In this document: positions 19,184 through 28,218 of the stretch, piece after piece
How positions within the stretch are numbered: the first letter of the stretch is position 1
Layout of the letters: every line of letters starts with the position of its first letter
Assembly (NCBI GenBank): GCA_002239025.1
Contig: MPNM01000001.1
Coordinates: 62,001 to 126,000 of the forward strand
From: Chloroflexi bacterium bin125
GTDB taxonomy: Bacteria; Chloroflexota; Dehalococcoidia; Bin125
Direction: 5' to 3'
DNA length: 64,000 nt
Program-made: the position numbers and the translations under genes
The notes under the pieces: generated by a model
Databases searched by the model: none
What the model was told of the DNA's origin: nothing
Seen by the model: the letters and a program-made list of their open reading frames with translations, nothing else

Positions 19184-19285
19184 TGCTCCCCCCTCTGGGG
19201 GGAGCTGCCGAAGGCTGAGGGCGGGCTCCCCGCCGAAGGACCCCCTCAGTCGCTCCGCGACAGCTCCCCCTGCGAGGGGGAGCAA
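19184..19285. repeat. Family B palindromic repeat, full copy
   Basis: Bounded by TTGCTCCCCC and GGGGGAGCAA, a 10-bp perfect inverted repeat. The inner part reads GCTGCCGAAGGCTGAGGGCG and CCCTCAGTCGCTCCGCGACAG. It fills the gap between rho and the phosphotriesterase-like gene. Confidence 0.85.
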
Positions 19286-19323
19286 AGAATGGAAGTCTTG
19301 CTGAGGAATTGAGGCATGTGGCA

Positions 19324-20268
19324 ATGACCCAAATCGAAACCGTCCTCGGACCCATCGACGCCAACGACCTCGGCTTCACCCTCTCGCACGAGCACGTCGC
19401 GATCACGCCCAGCGTCATCACCCAGCACTACCCCTGGCTGATTGACAAGGACGCAGTTCTGCAGCGGGCCAAGGAAGAGCTGACGGAAGCCAAGCAAGGC
19501 GGAGTCGACTCTTTGATCGAACTTTCCACGCCCGACCTCAACCGCGATGTCGAAGCGATGCGCGCCGCATCAGAGGCGTCGGGCGTCAACGTCATCTGCG
19601 CCACCGGCATCTGGCGTGACGTCCCTCGCTGGATGTGGGGCAAAGACCCCGACGAGATCGCTGACATCTTCGTCCGCGAGATTGAAGTCGGCATCGCCGA
19701 CACGGGCATCAAGGCAGGCGTGATCAAGGTCGCCAACGACGCCGAGGGCGTCACTCCGGAGGGCGAACTAATCCTCAGGGCGGCAGCCCGGACGGCCAAG
19801 CGCACCGGCACGCCAATCTCAACGCACCACTGGGCTCCGCTCGAGGTCGGACGGCGCCAGGCTGAAATCTTCCAGGAGGAAGACGCGCCGATGGACAGGA
19901 TCTGCATCGGCCACACCGCCGACACCGTCAACGCCGACTACATCGAGGACCTGCTCAACACCGGCGTCTACATCTCGATGGACCGCTATCCCGGCCCCGA
20001 GGACGGCGCTGAGCGCCCCAACTGGGTCGCGCGCAACGCCACCGTCAAGGAACTGATCAATCGCGGCTGGTCGCACAAGCTGATGCTGGGCCACGATTAT
20101 GCCGCCTTCCCCGGGTCGCCGCGCGACTACCCGACGCGATATCTCTTCCTCAGTACGACCGCGATACCCGCACTGCTGGCCGACGGCGTTCCCCAGGAAA
20201 CCATCGATCAGATGATGATCACCGTCCCGCGCGCCTTTCTGAGTGGACTCAGCGGAGAATCCGCATGA
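19324..20268 (+). CDS. Phosphotriesterase-like amidohydrolase family protein
   Basis: A 314-residue TIM-barrel metal-dependent hydrolase of the phosphotriesterase/lactonase family. HEH is at residues 22-24 and a probable carboxylated Lys is in GVIKVAND (about residue 135). THHW, IGHTAD and LGHDYA supply the remaining metal ligands, His, His and Asp. Substrates in this family range from lactones to phosphotriesters. The start at 19324 (MTQIETVLGPI) puts the first motif at its usual distance; the longer 19309 start adds five residues. The gene overlaps the first MmcQ gene by 4 bp and probably forms an operon with both MmcQ genes. Confidence 0.9.
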   Translation: MTQIETVLGPIDANDLGFTLSHEHVAITPSVITQHYPWLIDKDAVLQRAKEELTEAKQGGVDSLIELSTPDLNRDVEAMRAASEASGVNVICATGIWRDVPRWMWGKDPDEIADIFVREIEVGIADTGIKAGVIKVANDAEGVTPEGELILRAAARTAKRTGTPISTHHWAPLEVGRRQAEIFQEEDAPMDRICIGHTADTVNADYIEDLLNTGVYISMDRYPGPEDGAERPNWVARNATVKELINRGWSHKLMLGHDYAAFPGSPRDYPTRYLFLSTTAIPALLADGVPQETIDQMMITVPRAFLSGLSGESA

Positions 20269-20660
20269 ACCGCGACGAAGTTGCCGACCTCTGCGAATCC
20301 CTGCCCGGCTCCTGGCCCGACTCGCCCTGGGGCGAAGACGACCTCGTCTACAAGCTCGGCAATCGCAACGCTGACGGCAAAGGCGGCAAGATCTTCTGCT
20401 TCCTCGGAGGCGGCACCACCGAGGGCAAACCGCACGCCATCTCGCTCAAGGCCGATCCCGCCATCGTCCCCGCACTGCACAAGCAGTTCGAGGCCGTCAA
20501 CTTACCCAGCTACCTCAATAAGTCGCACTGGGTCGCCATCACCCTCGAATCTGACCTCCCCGACGACGAACTGGAAGAACTCATCGTCGACTCCTACGAG
20601 AGAATCCTCGCCGGCTTCAGCAAACGCCAACAGCGCCTGATCACCGGCGAATCAAGCTGA
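20265..20660 (+). CDS. MmcQ/YjbR family protein (copy 1)
   Basis: A 131-residue protein of the MmcQ/YjbR-like family, which has a CyaY-like fold and is often annotated as DNA-binding. It starts MNRDEVADLCESLPGSW with DSPWGEDDLVYKLGN, then IFCFLG, ISLKADP and a final helical ERILAGFSKRQQRLI. Its ATG overlaps the phosphotriesterase-like stop by 4 bp. The next gene is a close tandem copy. No enzymatic motif is present, so its role next to a hydrolase gene is unknown. Confidence 0.82.
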   Translation: MNRDEVADLCESLPGSWPDSPWGEDDLVYKLGNRNADGKGGKIFCFLGGGTTEGKPHAISLKADPAIVPALHKQFEAVNLPSYLNKSHWVAITLESDLPDDELEELIVDSYERILAGFSKRQQRLITGESS

Positions 20661-20670
20661 CGACGCCACC

Positions 20671-21063
20671 ATGAACCGCGACGAGATAGCCGACTACTGC
20701 GAAACCCTGCCCGGCGCCTGGCCTGACACGCCGTGGGAAGACGATCTGGTCTACAAACTCGGCAATCGCAACGCCGAGGGGAAGGGAGGCAAGGTTTTCA
20801 TCTTCTTCGGCCAGCCCAAACCAGAGGGCGTGCCGGAAGAGATCGCAATCAAGACCGACCCCGCCATTCTGCCCGCTCTGATTGACAAGTACGAGGCCGT
20901 CTCGATTCCCAGCTACCTCAAGAGAGGAGGCTGGATCGCCGTCAAACTCGAATCCGACCTCCACGACGACGAACTCATAGATCTCATTGAAGACTCCCAC
21001 GAGAGAATCCTCAGCAGCTTCAGCAAGCGGCAACAACGCCTGATTACCGGCTCTGATCCATAG
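20671..21063 (+). CDS. MmcQ/YjbR family protein (copy 2)
   Basis: A 130-residue tandem duplicate of the preceding gene, 10 bp downstream. The two share MNRDE-AD-CE-LPG-WPD-PW, the EDDLVYKLGNRNA core and the SKRQQRLITG C-terminus, so the duplication looks recent in family terms. It differs mainly in the middle, with FIFFGQPKPEGVPEE in place of CFLGGGTTEGKPHA. The pair may form a heterodimer or have split roles. No promoter is obvious between them. Confidence 0.82.
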   Translation: MNRDEIADYCETLPGAWPDTPWEDDLVYKLGNRNAEGKGGKVFIFFGQPKPEGVPEEIAIKTDPAILPALIDKYEAVSIPSYLKRGGWIAVKLESDLHDDELIDLIEDSHERILSSFSKRQQRLITGSDP

Positions 21064-21207
21064 GCGCTCCCCGGTCCGATGCCGCAAGGTATTTCGTGCG
21101 AGGTAAACTAAATGGCAGACCATTGCTCTCAAACGCGAGAGCGTATCTGGAACAAGACGATGCCCGCGACGGTCGCGCGTGCGGGAGCAGATCAGAACAG
21201 GAATTTC

Positions 21208-23010
21208 ATGAGCGAACGGAACTATTGGAATCGCATGCGCCGCAACAAGATGTCGCGGCGCTCGTTGCTGCGAGCCTCGGCCCGCGCCGGGGTCGGCGCA
21301 GCCGGGATCGCCCTGGTCGGTTGCGGCGACGATGACGACGATCAGTCTGCAACGCAGGTCCAGCAGGCCCAGCAGCAGCAACAACAGCAGGCTGCACAGC
21401 CGCAACAGCAACAACAGCAGCAGGCCGACGCGCAGGCGCAGCAGGCCGAGCAGCAGGACCAGCCCGCTGCCGAGCAGCAGGCACAGCAGCAAGAACAACA
21501 GGCCGCCCAGGCGCAAGCCCAGGCCCAACAGACTGCTGTCGCACGAGTTGGCGAACTGAACGTTCCCGACCTCTCAGGCTCCTTCTCCCAGCTCGACCCG
21601 GTTACCGGTTCCGGTGGCAACGACCACCAGCACCTGTGGGTCGGTCACGACAACCTGGTCGGCTACGACACCGACCTCGTGCCCGACACGAGCCGCTCGC
21701 TGGCCGAGAGTTGGGAAGTCTCGGACGACGGTCTGAAGATCATCTTCACGATTCGCCCCAACGTGTTGTTCCACGATGGCGAACCGCTGAACGCCGAGGC
21801 AGTCAAGACGCACATCCTCCGCGCTCGCGACTTGCCCGAGGGCAACACCGGCGCCGACGTGCAGTTCATCGACAGCGTCGACACGCCGGACGAATTGACC
21901 GCCGTCTTCAACATGAAGCAACCCTTCGCCCCGTTGCTGCGCATCCTCGGCGACCGCGCGGGCATGGTCGTCTCGCCCAAGGCGATCGCCGAGAAGGACG
22001 TTTACATCGACCGCTCGCCAGTCGGCGCCGGCGCCTTCAAGTTCGTCGAAGAAATCGTCGACGACCGCCTCGTCTTCGAAGCGTTCGACGACTACTGGCA
22101 GCCTGGTCACCCCAAGATCAACAAGATCACCTGGCATCTGGGACGAACCTCCGACCAGGCCATCAACGGCATGATCGCGGGCGAGTACAACGCCCAGTTC
22201 AGCCCCGACTCGGCCCAGGTCGAGCGCCTGACCGAAGCCGGCCTGACCTATGAAACGCGCCCAACCAACTGGACTCAGCGCTATTGGTTGAACATGCGCA
22301 TGGAGCCGTGGACCAACCCGCACCTGCGCCGCGCCGTCAACTGGGCCGTCGACAAGCAAGCCTTGCTCGATGTGGTCTGGAACGGTCAGGGCATTCCGGC
22401 CCATTGGGGCTGGCTCGGCCCGGCCACCGGCCCAGATCACGATCCCAACTACGAGGGCTACATCTTCAACCCCGACAAGGTGCGCGAAGAGCTCGCGCTG
22501 GCAGGTCATCCGGACGGGTTCGAGTTCGAGATGAACACCTTCTCGGGCGCCCAGGCGATCGCGCATGACGAGTTCATCGCTGCGTCGCTGGCTCAGTTCG
22601 GCATCACCGCCAAGCTCAACCCGAAGCCCAGCCCCGCCTTCTGGCGTGAGTTCTGGGACCTCGAAGTCTCCGGTCACAGCTCCTCGATGTCGGTGCGCGC
22701 CGACGTCTGGCAGCAACTCGCATTCGTCCACGACCCGCTCTCCCAGAGCCGTAACGTCGTGCCTGAGGACGAGAACGACCCGGACCGCAAGGAACTCGTC
22801 CGGCTGCTGGGCGAGGTCGGTGCTGAGTTCGACCCCGACCAGCGTTCCATCAAAATCCAGGAGCTCAACCGAGCCATGGATACGGCCGCCTGGGGCTTGA
22901 ACTTCTTCCACCACTTCGCGCGCACAGCGCACGCCGAGAATGTCACCTATCCGCTGTTTGCCGACGCAAAACCGCACTGGGGACAGGGCGACGTGACCAT
23001 CACCGCCTAG
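21208..23010 (+). CDS. ABC transporter substrate-binding lipoprotein, peptide/nickel (family 5) type
   Basis: A 600-residue exported binding protein for peptides, nickel or sugars. The N-terminus has a Tat-like SRRSLLR (residues 16-22) and a lipobox ALVGC with Cys at about residue 39, so it is probably a Tat-exported lipoprotein. A long Gln/Ala-rich linker (about 50-115) tethers the binding domain. The family-5 body follows: PDLSGSFSQLDP, LAESWEVSDDGLKIIFTIRPNVLFHDGEPL, YWLNMRMEPW and RRAVNWAVDKQALLD. Start chosen at the ATG at 21208; the longer frame adds 32 residues before the signal. The two permease genes follow after 171 bp with hairpins. No ATPase genes follow, which is unusual. Confidence 0.9.
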   Translation: MSERNYWNRMRRNKMSRRSLLRASARAGVGAAGIALVGCGDDDDDQSATQVQQAQQQQQQQAAQPQQQQQQQADAQAQQAEQQDQPAAEQQAQQQEQQAAQAQAQAQQTAVARVGELNVPDLSGSFSQLDPVTGSGGNDHQHLWVGHDNLVGYDTDLVPDTSRSLAESWEVSDDGLKIIFTIRPNVLFHDGEPLNAEAVKTHILRARDLPEGNTGADVQFIDSVDTPDELTAVFNMKQPFAPLLRILGDRAGMVVSPKAIAEKDVYIDRSPVGAGAFKFVEEIVDDRLVFEAFDDYWQPGHPKINKITWHLGRTSDQAINGMIAGEYNAQFSPDSAQVERLTEAGLTYETRPTNWTQRYWLNMRMEPWTNPHLRRAVNWAVDKQALLDVVWNGQGIPAHWGWLGPATGPDHDPNYEGYIFNPDKVREELALAGHPDGFEFEMNTFSGAQAIAHDEFIAASLAQFGITAKLNPKPSPAFWREFWDLEVSGHSSSMSVRADVWQQLAFVHDPLSQSRNVVPEDENDPDRKELVRLLGEVGAEFDPDQRSIKIQELNRAMDTAAWGLNFFHHFARTAHAENVTYPLFADAKPHWGQGDVTITA

Positions 23011-23074
23011 GTGCTCCCTGGGCAGCGCCGAGGGCTCAAGTAGCCTAGGCGCGACCAATGGCGAACTGCAGCCG

Positions 23075-23115
23075 GCGCCCCGACCACACGGTCGGGCGCT
23101 GGCTGCTGCCAGCCA
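23075..23115 (+). terminator. Stem-loops between binding-protein and permease genes
   Basis: GCGCCCCGACC-ACAC-GGTCGGGCGC folds as a hairpin with one bulge. A shorter TGGCTG-CTGC-CAGCCA hairpin follows directly. No T-run follows, so this is more likely an attenuator or message-stabilising structure than a strict terminator. It would explain more binding protein than permease from one transcript. Confidence 0.4.
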
Positions 23116-23181
23116 GCCATCCCGCAAAAGTATCCGGTGGCCACCGCCCCGGAACGCACCTGTTCGGCAAAGCTTGGGTCA

Positions 23182-24126
23182 GTGCGCAACTTCATCATTC
23201 GTCGCGTTCTCGCCACGATTCCCGTACTGATCTTGATCTCTGTCGTCACCTTTGTCGCTCTGCGGCTGCTCCCCGGCTCGCCCGGCAGCGCCATCCTCGG
23301 ACCGGAAGCCGATCCGGCTGCCGTCGAGGCCTTGAATGAGCGGCTCGGTTGGTATGACCCGATCTACGAGCAGTACGCCGACTGGATTGCCGGCGTTTTT
23401 CAGGGCGACTTCGGTTACTCCCAGCGCAGCAACGACCCGGTCGGCCCGCTGATTGCCAGCCGGCTTGAGGCGACCTTGCAACTCGGCATCATGTCGCTAG
23501 CCCTGGCCCTGCTGATTGCGATCCCGATTGGGGCGATCGCGGGGGCTAAACCGGGCACGCCCTTCGACTACGGGCTCACATTCTTTGCCGTGATTGGCGT
23601 CTCGGTGCCCAATTTCTGGCTGGCCATGCTGCTCGTGATCATCTTCGCGCTCGAGCTGGGTTGGTTTCCCACCCAGGGCTTTACACCCTTCTTCGAGGAT
23701 CCGACCGCCAACCTCAAGGGTATGATTCTGCCCGCATTCGCCATCGGCGTCGCGCTCGCCGGCAATCTCGCCCGGCAGGTGCGCGCCTCCATGGTTGAAG
23801 TGATGCAGCAGGATTACGTGCGCACCGCTCGAGCCAAGGGACTACGCGAACGCTCCGTCCTCGTCCGCCACGGATTCCGCAATGCACTGATCCCCGTCGT
23901 GACCGTGCTCGGACTACAGACCTCGCTCGTCGTCGGCGGGGCGATCGTGATCGAATCCTTCTTCGGACTGCCCGGCGTCGGCAAGCTGATCATCGACTCC
24001 ATCCTCTTCTCCGAGATTCCGACCGTGCAAGCCCTCGCCGTGATGATCGCGCTGGGTGTCGCGGCGATCAATCTGATCGTCGACATCTCCTACGCGTATC
24101 TCGATCCACGCATTCGCTACTCCTGA
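23182..24126 (+). CDS. ABC transporter permease, DppB/OppB type
   Basis: A 314-residue inner-membrane permease with six hydrophobic segments. The N-terminus MRNFIIRRVLATIPVLILISVVTF has the typical basic start of the family. GLRERSVLVRHGFRNALIPVVTVLG contains the EAA-like loop that contacts the ATPase. The C-terminal end DISYAYLDPRIRYS is also family-standard. Start chosen at the GTG at 23182, because the track's 23137 GTG adds 15 unrelated residues before the first membrane helix. It pairs with the second permease gene 8 bp downstream. The ATPase subunits are not encoded next to it. Confidence 0.93.
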   Translation: MRNFIIRRVLATIPVLILISVVTFVALRLLPGSPGSAILGPEADPAAVEALNERLGWYDPIYEQYADWIAGVFQGDFGYSQRSNDPVGPLIASRLEATLQLGIMSLALALLIAIPIGAIAGAKPGTPFDYGLTFFAVIGVSVPNFWLAMLLVIIFALELGWFPTQGFTPFFEDPTANLKGMILPAFAIGVALAGNLARQVRASMVEVMQQDYVRTARAKGLRERSVLVRHGFRNALIPVVTVLGLQTSLVVGGAIVIESFFGLPGVGKLIIDSILFSEIPTVQALAVMIALGVAAINLIVDISYAYLDPRIRYS

Positions 24127-24134
24127 GGTCAGTG

Positions 24135-25040
24135 ATGAGTTCATCCGACTCCGTGGAAATCATGATGCCAGAGCGCGATCCTCGGTTCGCCAACTTCCTG
24201 GTCTTTGCCCGCCGATTTGTCCGCCGCCCCATCGGCGTGATCAGTCTGACCGTCGTGCTGCTGATCGCTTTTGCCGCAGTCTTCACCGATGTTGCAGCCA
24301 CTCACGATCCGCTGGAAACGCTGGTCACGACTGGGGCCGAAGCGTTTGCCCCGCCGTCGATTTCCAACTTTTTCGGAACCGACCAGCTTGGTCGAGACAA
24401 CTACTCGCGCATCGTTGACGCATCGCGCACGGCGCTCATGGTTGGCGTGGTATCGATCCTGATCGGCGCCGGAATCGGCGTGCCGATCGGCGTCACTGCC
24501 GGATACTCGGGTGGGATCCGCGATGAAGTCCTGATGCGACTCATGGATGCGCTCTTCGCGTTTCCCGGCATCCTGCTCGCATTGATGATCATCGCGGCGC
24601 TGGGAACCGGCATTCAGAATGTCATGCTCGCCATCGGCATCACCTTCATACCCTCGTTCGCCCGACTCGTGCGGGGCACAACGCTCTCGGTCAAAGAGCA
24701 GGAATTCGTCCTGGCCGCACGCTCGATCGGCGCCGGCGGACCTCGAGTCGCTGCCCGCCACATCTTGCCCAACACGTTCGCGCCGGTCGTCGTTCAGGCC
24801 TCACTACTGTTCGGCGTCGCGATCATCATCGAGGCCTCACTCAGCTTCCTCGGCCTTGGCACGCGACCGCCCGACCCTTCCTGGGGCACCATGCTCAACA
24901 GCGCTCAACGATTGATCAGCAGCGAGCCGATGCTCGCCATCTTCCCTGGTCTGGCCATCGTCGTCACCGTGCTCGCCTTCAATCTCCTCGGCGACGTCCT
25001 CCGCGACCTCCTCGATCCCCGCCTGCGAGGAACCGGCTAG
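24135..25040 (+). CDS. ABC transporter permease, DppC/OppC type
   Basis: A 301-residue permease with an N-terminal cytoplasmic segment, one helix at about residues 33-53 and five more helices. The EAA-like loop is AARSIGAGGPRVAARHILPN at about residues 195-214. Family markers FFGTDQLGRDNYSRI and LGLGTRPPDPSWGTML are clear. Starts at the ATG at 24135, just after a GTG at 24132; either is possible. The next gene (CocE) is on the opposite strand, so the operon ends here without ATPases, which are presumably supplied by another transporter locus. Confidence 0.93.
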   Translation: MSSSDSVEIMMPERDPRFANFLVFARRFVRRPIGVISLTVVLLIAFAAVFTDVAATHDPLETLVTTGAEAFAPPSISNFFGTDQLGRDNYSRIVDASRTALMVGVVSILIGAGIGVPIGVTAGYSGGIRDEVLMRLMDALFAFPGILLALMIIAALGTGIQNVMLAIGITFIPSFARLVRGTTLSVKEQEFVLAARSIGAGGPRVAARHILPNTFAPVVVQASLLFGVAIIIEASLSFLGLGTRPPDPSWGTMLNSAQRLISSEPMLAIFPGLAIVVTVLAFNLLGDVLRDLLDPRLRGTG

Positions 25041-25101
25041 CGCCGGATCTGAGTCTTCCCTGCTCCCCCATGACGCGATCTCATGACGCAATAGGGCCCT
25101 G

Positions 25102-27003
25102 TTAGCTCGCTGCCACCGACAGCTCCAGCCGAGACCCTCGCTCGGCGTCGTGCCAGACCGTGTTCAGGGCCGTCCGCGTGTGCGTCTGTCGACCGATGGG
25201 CTCTCCCGTGTTGGGATTCACGTCGAAGCGGGGATAGTTCGAGGACGAGATCTCCAGGCCAATTCGATGCCCCGCCTTGAACACGTTCGCCGTCGGATAC
25301 AGCTCGATCGTCACCTCGACGATGTCATTCGGCGAGACCAACTCTTCGCGGTCGTAGCCGTTGCGGAAGCGCAGCCGCTTGATGCTGTCGGTAATGCGCA
25401 GGTTGTAGCCCTCGGGGTAGTCCGCATTGGGCGGATAGCAGTCGAGCAACGCTGCCGTAAAATCGGTATCCGGCGCGTCGGTCGAGACGAACAGCCGCAC
25501 CGTCACCGGACCAGTCGCTTCGACGTCCTCAGCCAGAGGCCCGGTTCGGAACGACAATACGTCCGAGCGCGACGCCGTCGGCAGGTACGGCGGCTCCGCA
25601 CCCATCACGTCGGGTCGTGTCCGCTGATCGGCTCCGCCCGGCATGATCAGCTCTCGGGAGCGCTGAGTCGGAGGCCAGATCTGAGACTTCAGCGTCGGAT
25701 CCTCTGCCACGTATTCGCGCAGCGACGAGACATTCGCCGAGATCGACGGCACCGGATTGGCTGGGTCATACAGATAGCTCGACGAACCGCCGTCCTCGCC
25801 CGCCGCCTCAATCGACAACTCACCGTCGCGCTGTAGGTACCAGTCTTGCTGCGCAGCTGCGGTTGGCGGCCACTGAGACTCATCCCGCCACTCGCCACCG
25901 TGGTCCATTCGACCGGACAGGATCCGCCGACCCGTGCCGCCACCCATCACGAACATCTTCACCGGAGGCCTTTCGCCCCAGCCGCTGTCCAGACCTTTCA
26001 GCGTCTGGTCGAAGAAGCGCATTCGCAGATCGGAAATGCTCGGAGCCAGATTGCCCGATGTCGGCGCCGTCGGACCAAAGTCGACATCGCCCGACCACGA
26101 CCGATCCAGCGTCACCTCACCATGCGTCCACGGACCCATGAGCAGATACTGCGGCGATGACATTGCTTCCGAGAAGGCCATGAACGACTCGCACGTCGCC
26201 CGCGTATAGCTGTCATACCAGCCGCCCGAGTACACGCTGGGCACATCGGCGGTCTGTCCAATGAAGCGCTCGAAGTTCATCGACGGCAATTGCCACAGCC
26301 AGTCATCCTCGCGAGCCAGCGTCGTCAGGTCGATCGCCCAACGCTCAAAGTCCTTGGTCAGAGAGAGCGGCGTATCGCCCGGTCGCCAGGGCAACCGATT
26401 GAGGTAGCCACGCAGGTCGACTGCCGCCTGGTCCAGCGCCTCGTACAGTGCCGGGTCCCGCACCGCTTCCGGACTGACCGGCGCGTTCCAGAATGCCCAC
26501 GCGAGCCAACGCAACTCCAGCGCACCGCCCTGTCGCAGCGACGACGTCAGCCCGTTGAACGCACCCTGGTTGACCCACATCGCTGACAGATGCGGCGGAT
26601 TCAGAGCCGCCGCCGCAGACTGCACCCAGCCCATGTACGACGTCCCGACTGTCCCCACCTTGCCCGTCGACCAGGGCTGCTCGGCCAGCCATTCAATCGT
26701 GTCGTAGCCGTCCTCGGCTTCGTTCTTGAGCAGATAGAAGTCGCCCTCCGATGCAAACCGACCGCGCACATCCTGCATCACCCGCGCATATCCGCGCTTC
26801 GCCCACCACTCTCCGTCAGCGGCGAACCCCAGCTTGTCGTACGGCGTTCGAGTCAACAGCGTCGGCCAGGGACCTTCAATCGCCACGCCGTCACGGGCCG
26901 GCAGATACACATCCGTCGCCATCGTCACGCCATCACGCATGACGACGCGGCGATTGCGTTGAATCACTACTTCGTACTTAGGCTGCGAACTCTGGTGACT
27001 CAT
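25102..27003 (-). CDS. CocE/NonD family hydrolase (X-Pro dipeptidyl-peptidase-like)
   Basis: A 633-residue alpha/beta hydrolase acting on esters or amides. The nucleophile Ser is at residue 122 in VGTVGTSYMGW, matching G-x-S-Y. The cap domain and the catalytic Asp/His region follow; SVYSGGWYD and LLMGPWTHG are family motifs, with the probable catalytic His in the latter. A C-terminal jelly-roll domain (about 430-633) ends the protein. No signal peptide is visible. It is followed by a small MBL-fold gene, transcribed in the same direction just upstream. The substrate cannot be inferred. Confidence 0.92.
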   Translation of the reverse strand: MSHQSSQPKYEVVIQRNRRVVMRDGVTMATDVYLPARDGVAIEGPWPTLLTRTPYDKLGFAADGEWWAKRGYARVMQDVRGRFASEGDFYLLKNEAEDGYDTIEWLAEQPWSTGKVGTVGTSYMGWVQSAAAALNPPHLSAMWVNQGAFNGLTSSLRQGGALELRWLAWAFWNAPVSPEAVRDPALYEALDQAAVDLRGYLNRLPWRPGDTPLSLTKDFERWAIDLTTLAREDDWLWQLPSMNFERFIGQTADVPSVYSGGWYDSYTRATCESFMAFSEAMSSPQYLLMGPWTHGEVTLDRSWSGDVDFGPTAPTSGNLAPSISDLRMRFFDQTLKGLDSGWGERPPVKMFVMGGGTGRRILSGRMDHGGEWRDESQWPPTAAAQQDWYLQRDGELSIEAAGEDGGSSSYLYDPANPVPSISANVSSLREYVAEDPTLKSQIWPPTQRSRELIMPGGADQRTRPDVMGAEPPYLPTASRSDVLSFRTGPLAEDVEATGPVTVRLFVSTDAPDTDFTAALLDCYPPNADYPEGYNLRITDSIKRLRFRNGYDREELVSPNDIVEVTIELYPTANVFKAGHRIGLEISSSNYPRFDVNPNTGEPIGRQTHTRTALNTVWHDAERGSRLELSVAAS

Positions 27004-27004
27004 C

Positions 27005-27664
27005 TCACGCTCCTCTGGCCAGCAGCGGCGCCACCGTCGGCGCGGTCGGTATCGAACTTCGGGTCACATTGATGTGGTTGTCGCTGGGCGGATCGACAGT
27101 CAATCCCATCTCGCGCAGAAACGCCGACAGCGGTTCAAGCCCGGTCTGGACTTCCTCTGCCCCCTCGGGCTGGTAGAGCATCGGAATCACCAGCGGAGCA
27201 GCAATGGCGCCCGCGATACTGGCCGCCGACTCCGGGGTGAGATGCTTCCCACCCCCGCAGGGCATCAAGACAACATCCGCCCGTTGCAGCTCTTCCAGCG
27301 CCGAGCGCTCAGGCATTCCCTGAAGGTCGCCGAGGTGCGCGACAATCAATTCGTCGATCGTCACTACAAACGAGACGTTGCGCTGGCCCTCAGGACCAGG
27401 CGTGCGAACACCGGTCGCCAGCACCCGCTTGATCTCGTACTCGCCGGGAGCATCTAACTGCCGTTGATTGGTCGACGCCTCGAGCGTCACACCCACAGTC
27501 CAGTTGTGGCCGGCGTCCATCGCGCGAGACACCGTCACAATGTCGGCCGCTGGCCGGTTCAGCCGAAACCCGGTCTCAGGAGAGCAGGGGTCCATCACAA
27601 CCGCCGCCTCACGCCCCCGCAAGCGAAACGCAGCATGTCCATACCAGGCAATATCCATACCCAC
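27005..27664 (-). CDS. MBL-fold protein with degenerate metal site (UlaG-like family)
   Basis: A 219-residue metallo-beta-lactamase-fold protein of the PF13483-like group. MDIAWYGHAAFRL at the start, AVVMDPC, PGEYEIKRV and AHLGDLQG are family markers. Where the family has a metal-binding HxHxDH motif, this protein has VSRAMDAGHNW at about residues 44-54, so two of the three His are missing. It may be non-catalytic or use a different site. It ends 1 bp before the start of the CocE gene and is likely co-transcribed with it. Confidence 0.72.
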   Translation of the reverse strand: MGMDIAWYGHAAFRLRGREAAVVMDPCSPETGFRLNRPAADIVTVSRAMDAGHNWTVGVTLEASTNQRQLDAPGEYEIKRVLATGVRTPGPEGQRNVSFVVTIDELIVAHLGDLQGMPERSALEELQRADVVLMPCGGGKHLTPESAASIAGAIAAPLVIPMLYQPEGAEEVQTGLEPLSAFLREMGLTVDPPSDNHINVTRSSIPTAPTVAPLLARGA

Positions 27665-27723
27665 AGCCTACGGAGCAGGTGACATATGCGCTGCGAGATA
27701 TCTGGGCAACGAAAGCAAACCGA

Positions 27724-28218
27724 CTAGACCGACCCTGGCAAAGGTTCTTCCTCGACCATCTCAACCAGGCGACGGATCGGAGAAAGGGTCAGCGTGAAGT
27801 GGTTCAGAATGTCGCGACCCAGGAGGGAGGGCATGTGGCGATTGATGACCTTTCCTTGCTCGTCACGGAGTTCGGTGGCGATCCAAAAGTCCTGAAACAG
27901 TAGAACTGGCGGCCCCGACTGAGGGTGGAACATGCAGAACAATTTCCTCTCGACAACTGTGGCGCCGGTTCCAATGCCGCCAATGCGGATTCGGTCTGCA
28001 GAGCGATTGATCTCCTCATACGCTTCGTCTCCAAAGACGCCTCGCGCGTCTGTCGGAGCGATCAGCGTACGATCAGCGCCGGTGTCAATCAGGAGGTGAA
28101 CGGTCCGTGTTGGTAGACCCACATCGGCGACCGCGCTCACTCTAATGCGAGGGGCCGGCGGTTGGAGTCTGTGTGTGGCCTCAAATGTGCCGAGAAACCG
28201 CCGATTCAGAGAATCCAC
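27724..28218 (-). CDS. Retropepsin-like aspartyl protease domain protein
   Basis: A 164-residue protein with a single aspartyl protease domain. The catalytic motif LLIDTGADRTLI has Asp at residue 45. MPSLLGRDIL near residue 137 is the second conserved Gly-Arg-Asp strand of retropepsin folds. One domain means it should work as a homodimer. No transposon or retroelement genes are near. It overlaps the upstream small protein gene by 13 bp and follows it on the same strand, so the two are probably made together. Confidence 0.82.
   Translation of the reverse strand: MDSLNRRFLGTFEATHRLQPPAPRIRVSAVADVGLPTRTVHLLIDTGADRTLIAPTDARGVFGDEAYEEINRSADRIRIGGIGTGATVVERKLFCMFHPQSGPPVLLFQDFWIATELRDEQGKVINRHMPSLLGRDILNHFTLTLSPIRRLVEMVEEEPLPGSV

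Noticed and set aside
20641-21528. Leu-rich minus-strand ORF of 295 residues
   Set aside because: The Leu-rich stretch is the reverse reading of CAG/CAA repeats coding the Gln linker, so it is a composition artefact.
21574-23127. 517-residue minus-strand ORF opposite the ABC binding-protein gene
   Set aside because: It is the shadow of a well-recognised family-5 binding protein and shows no family motifs of its own.
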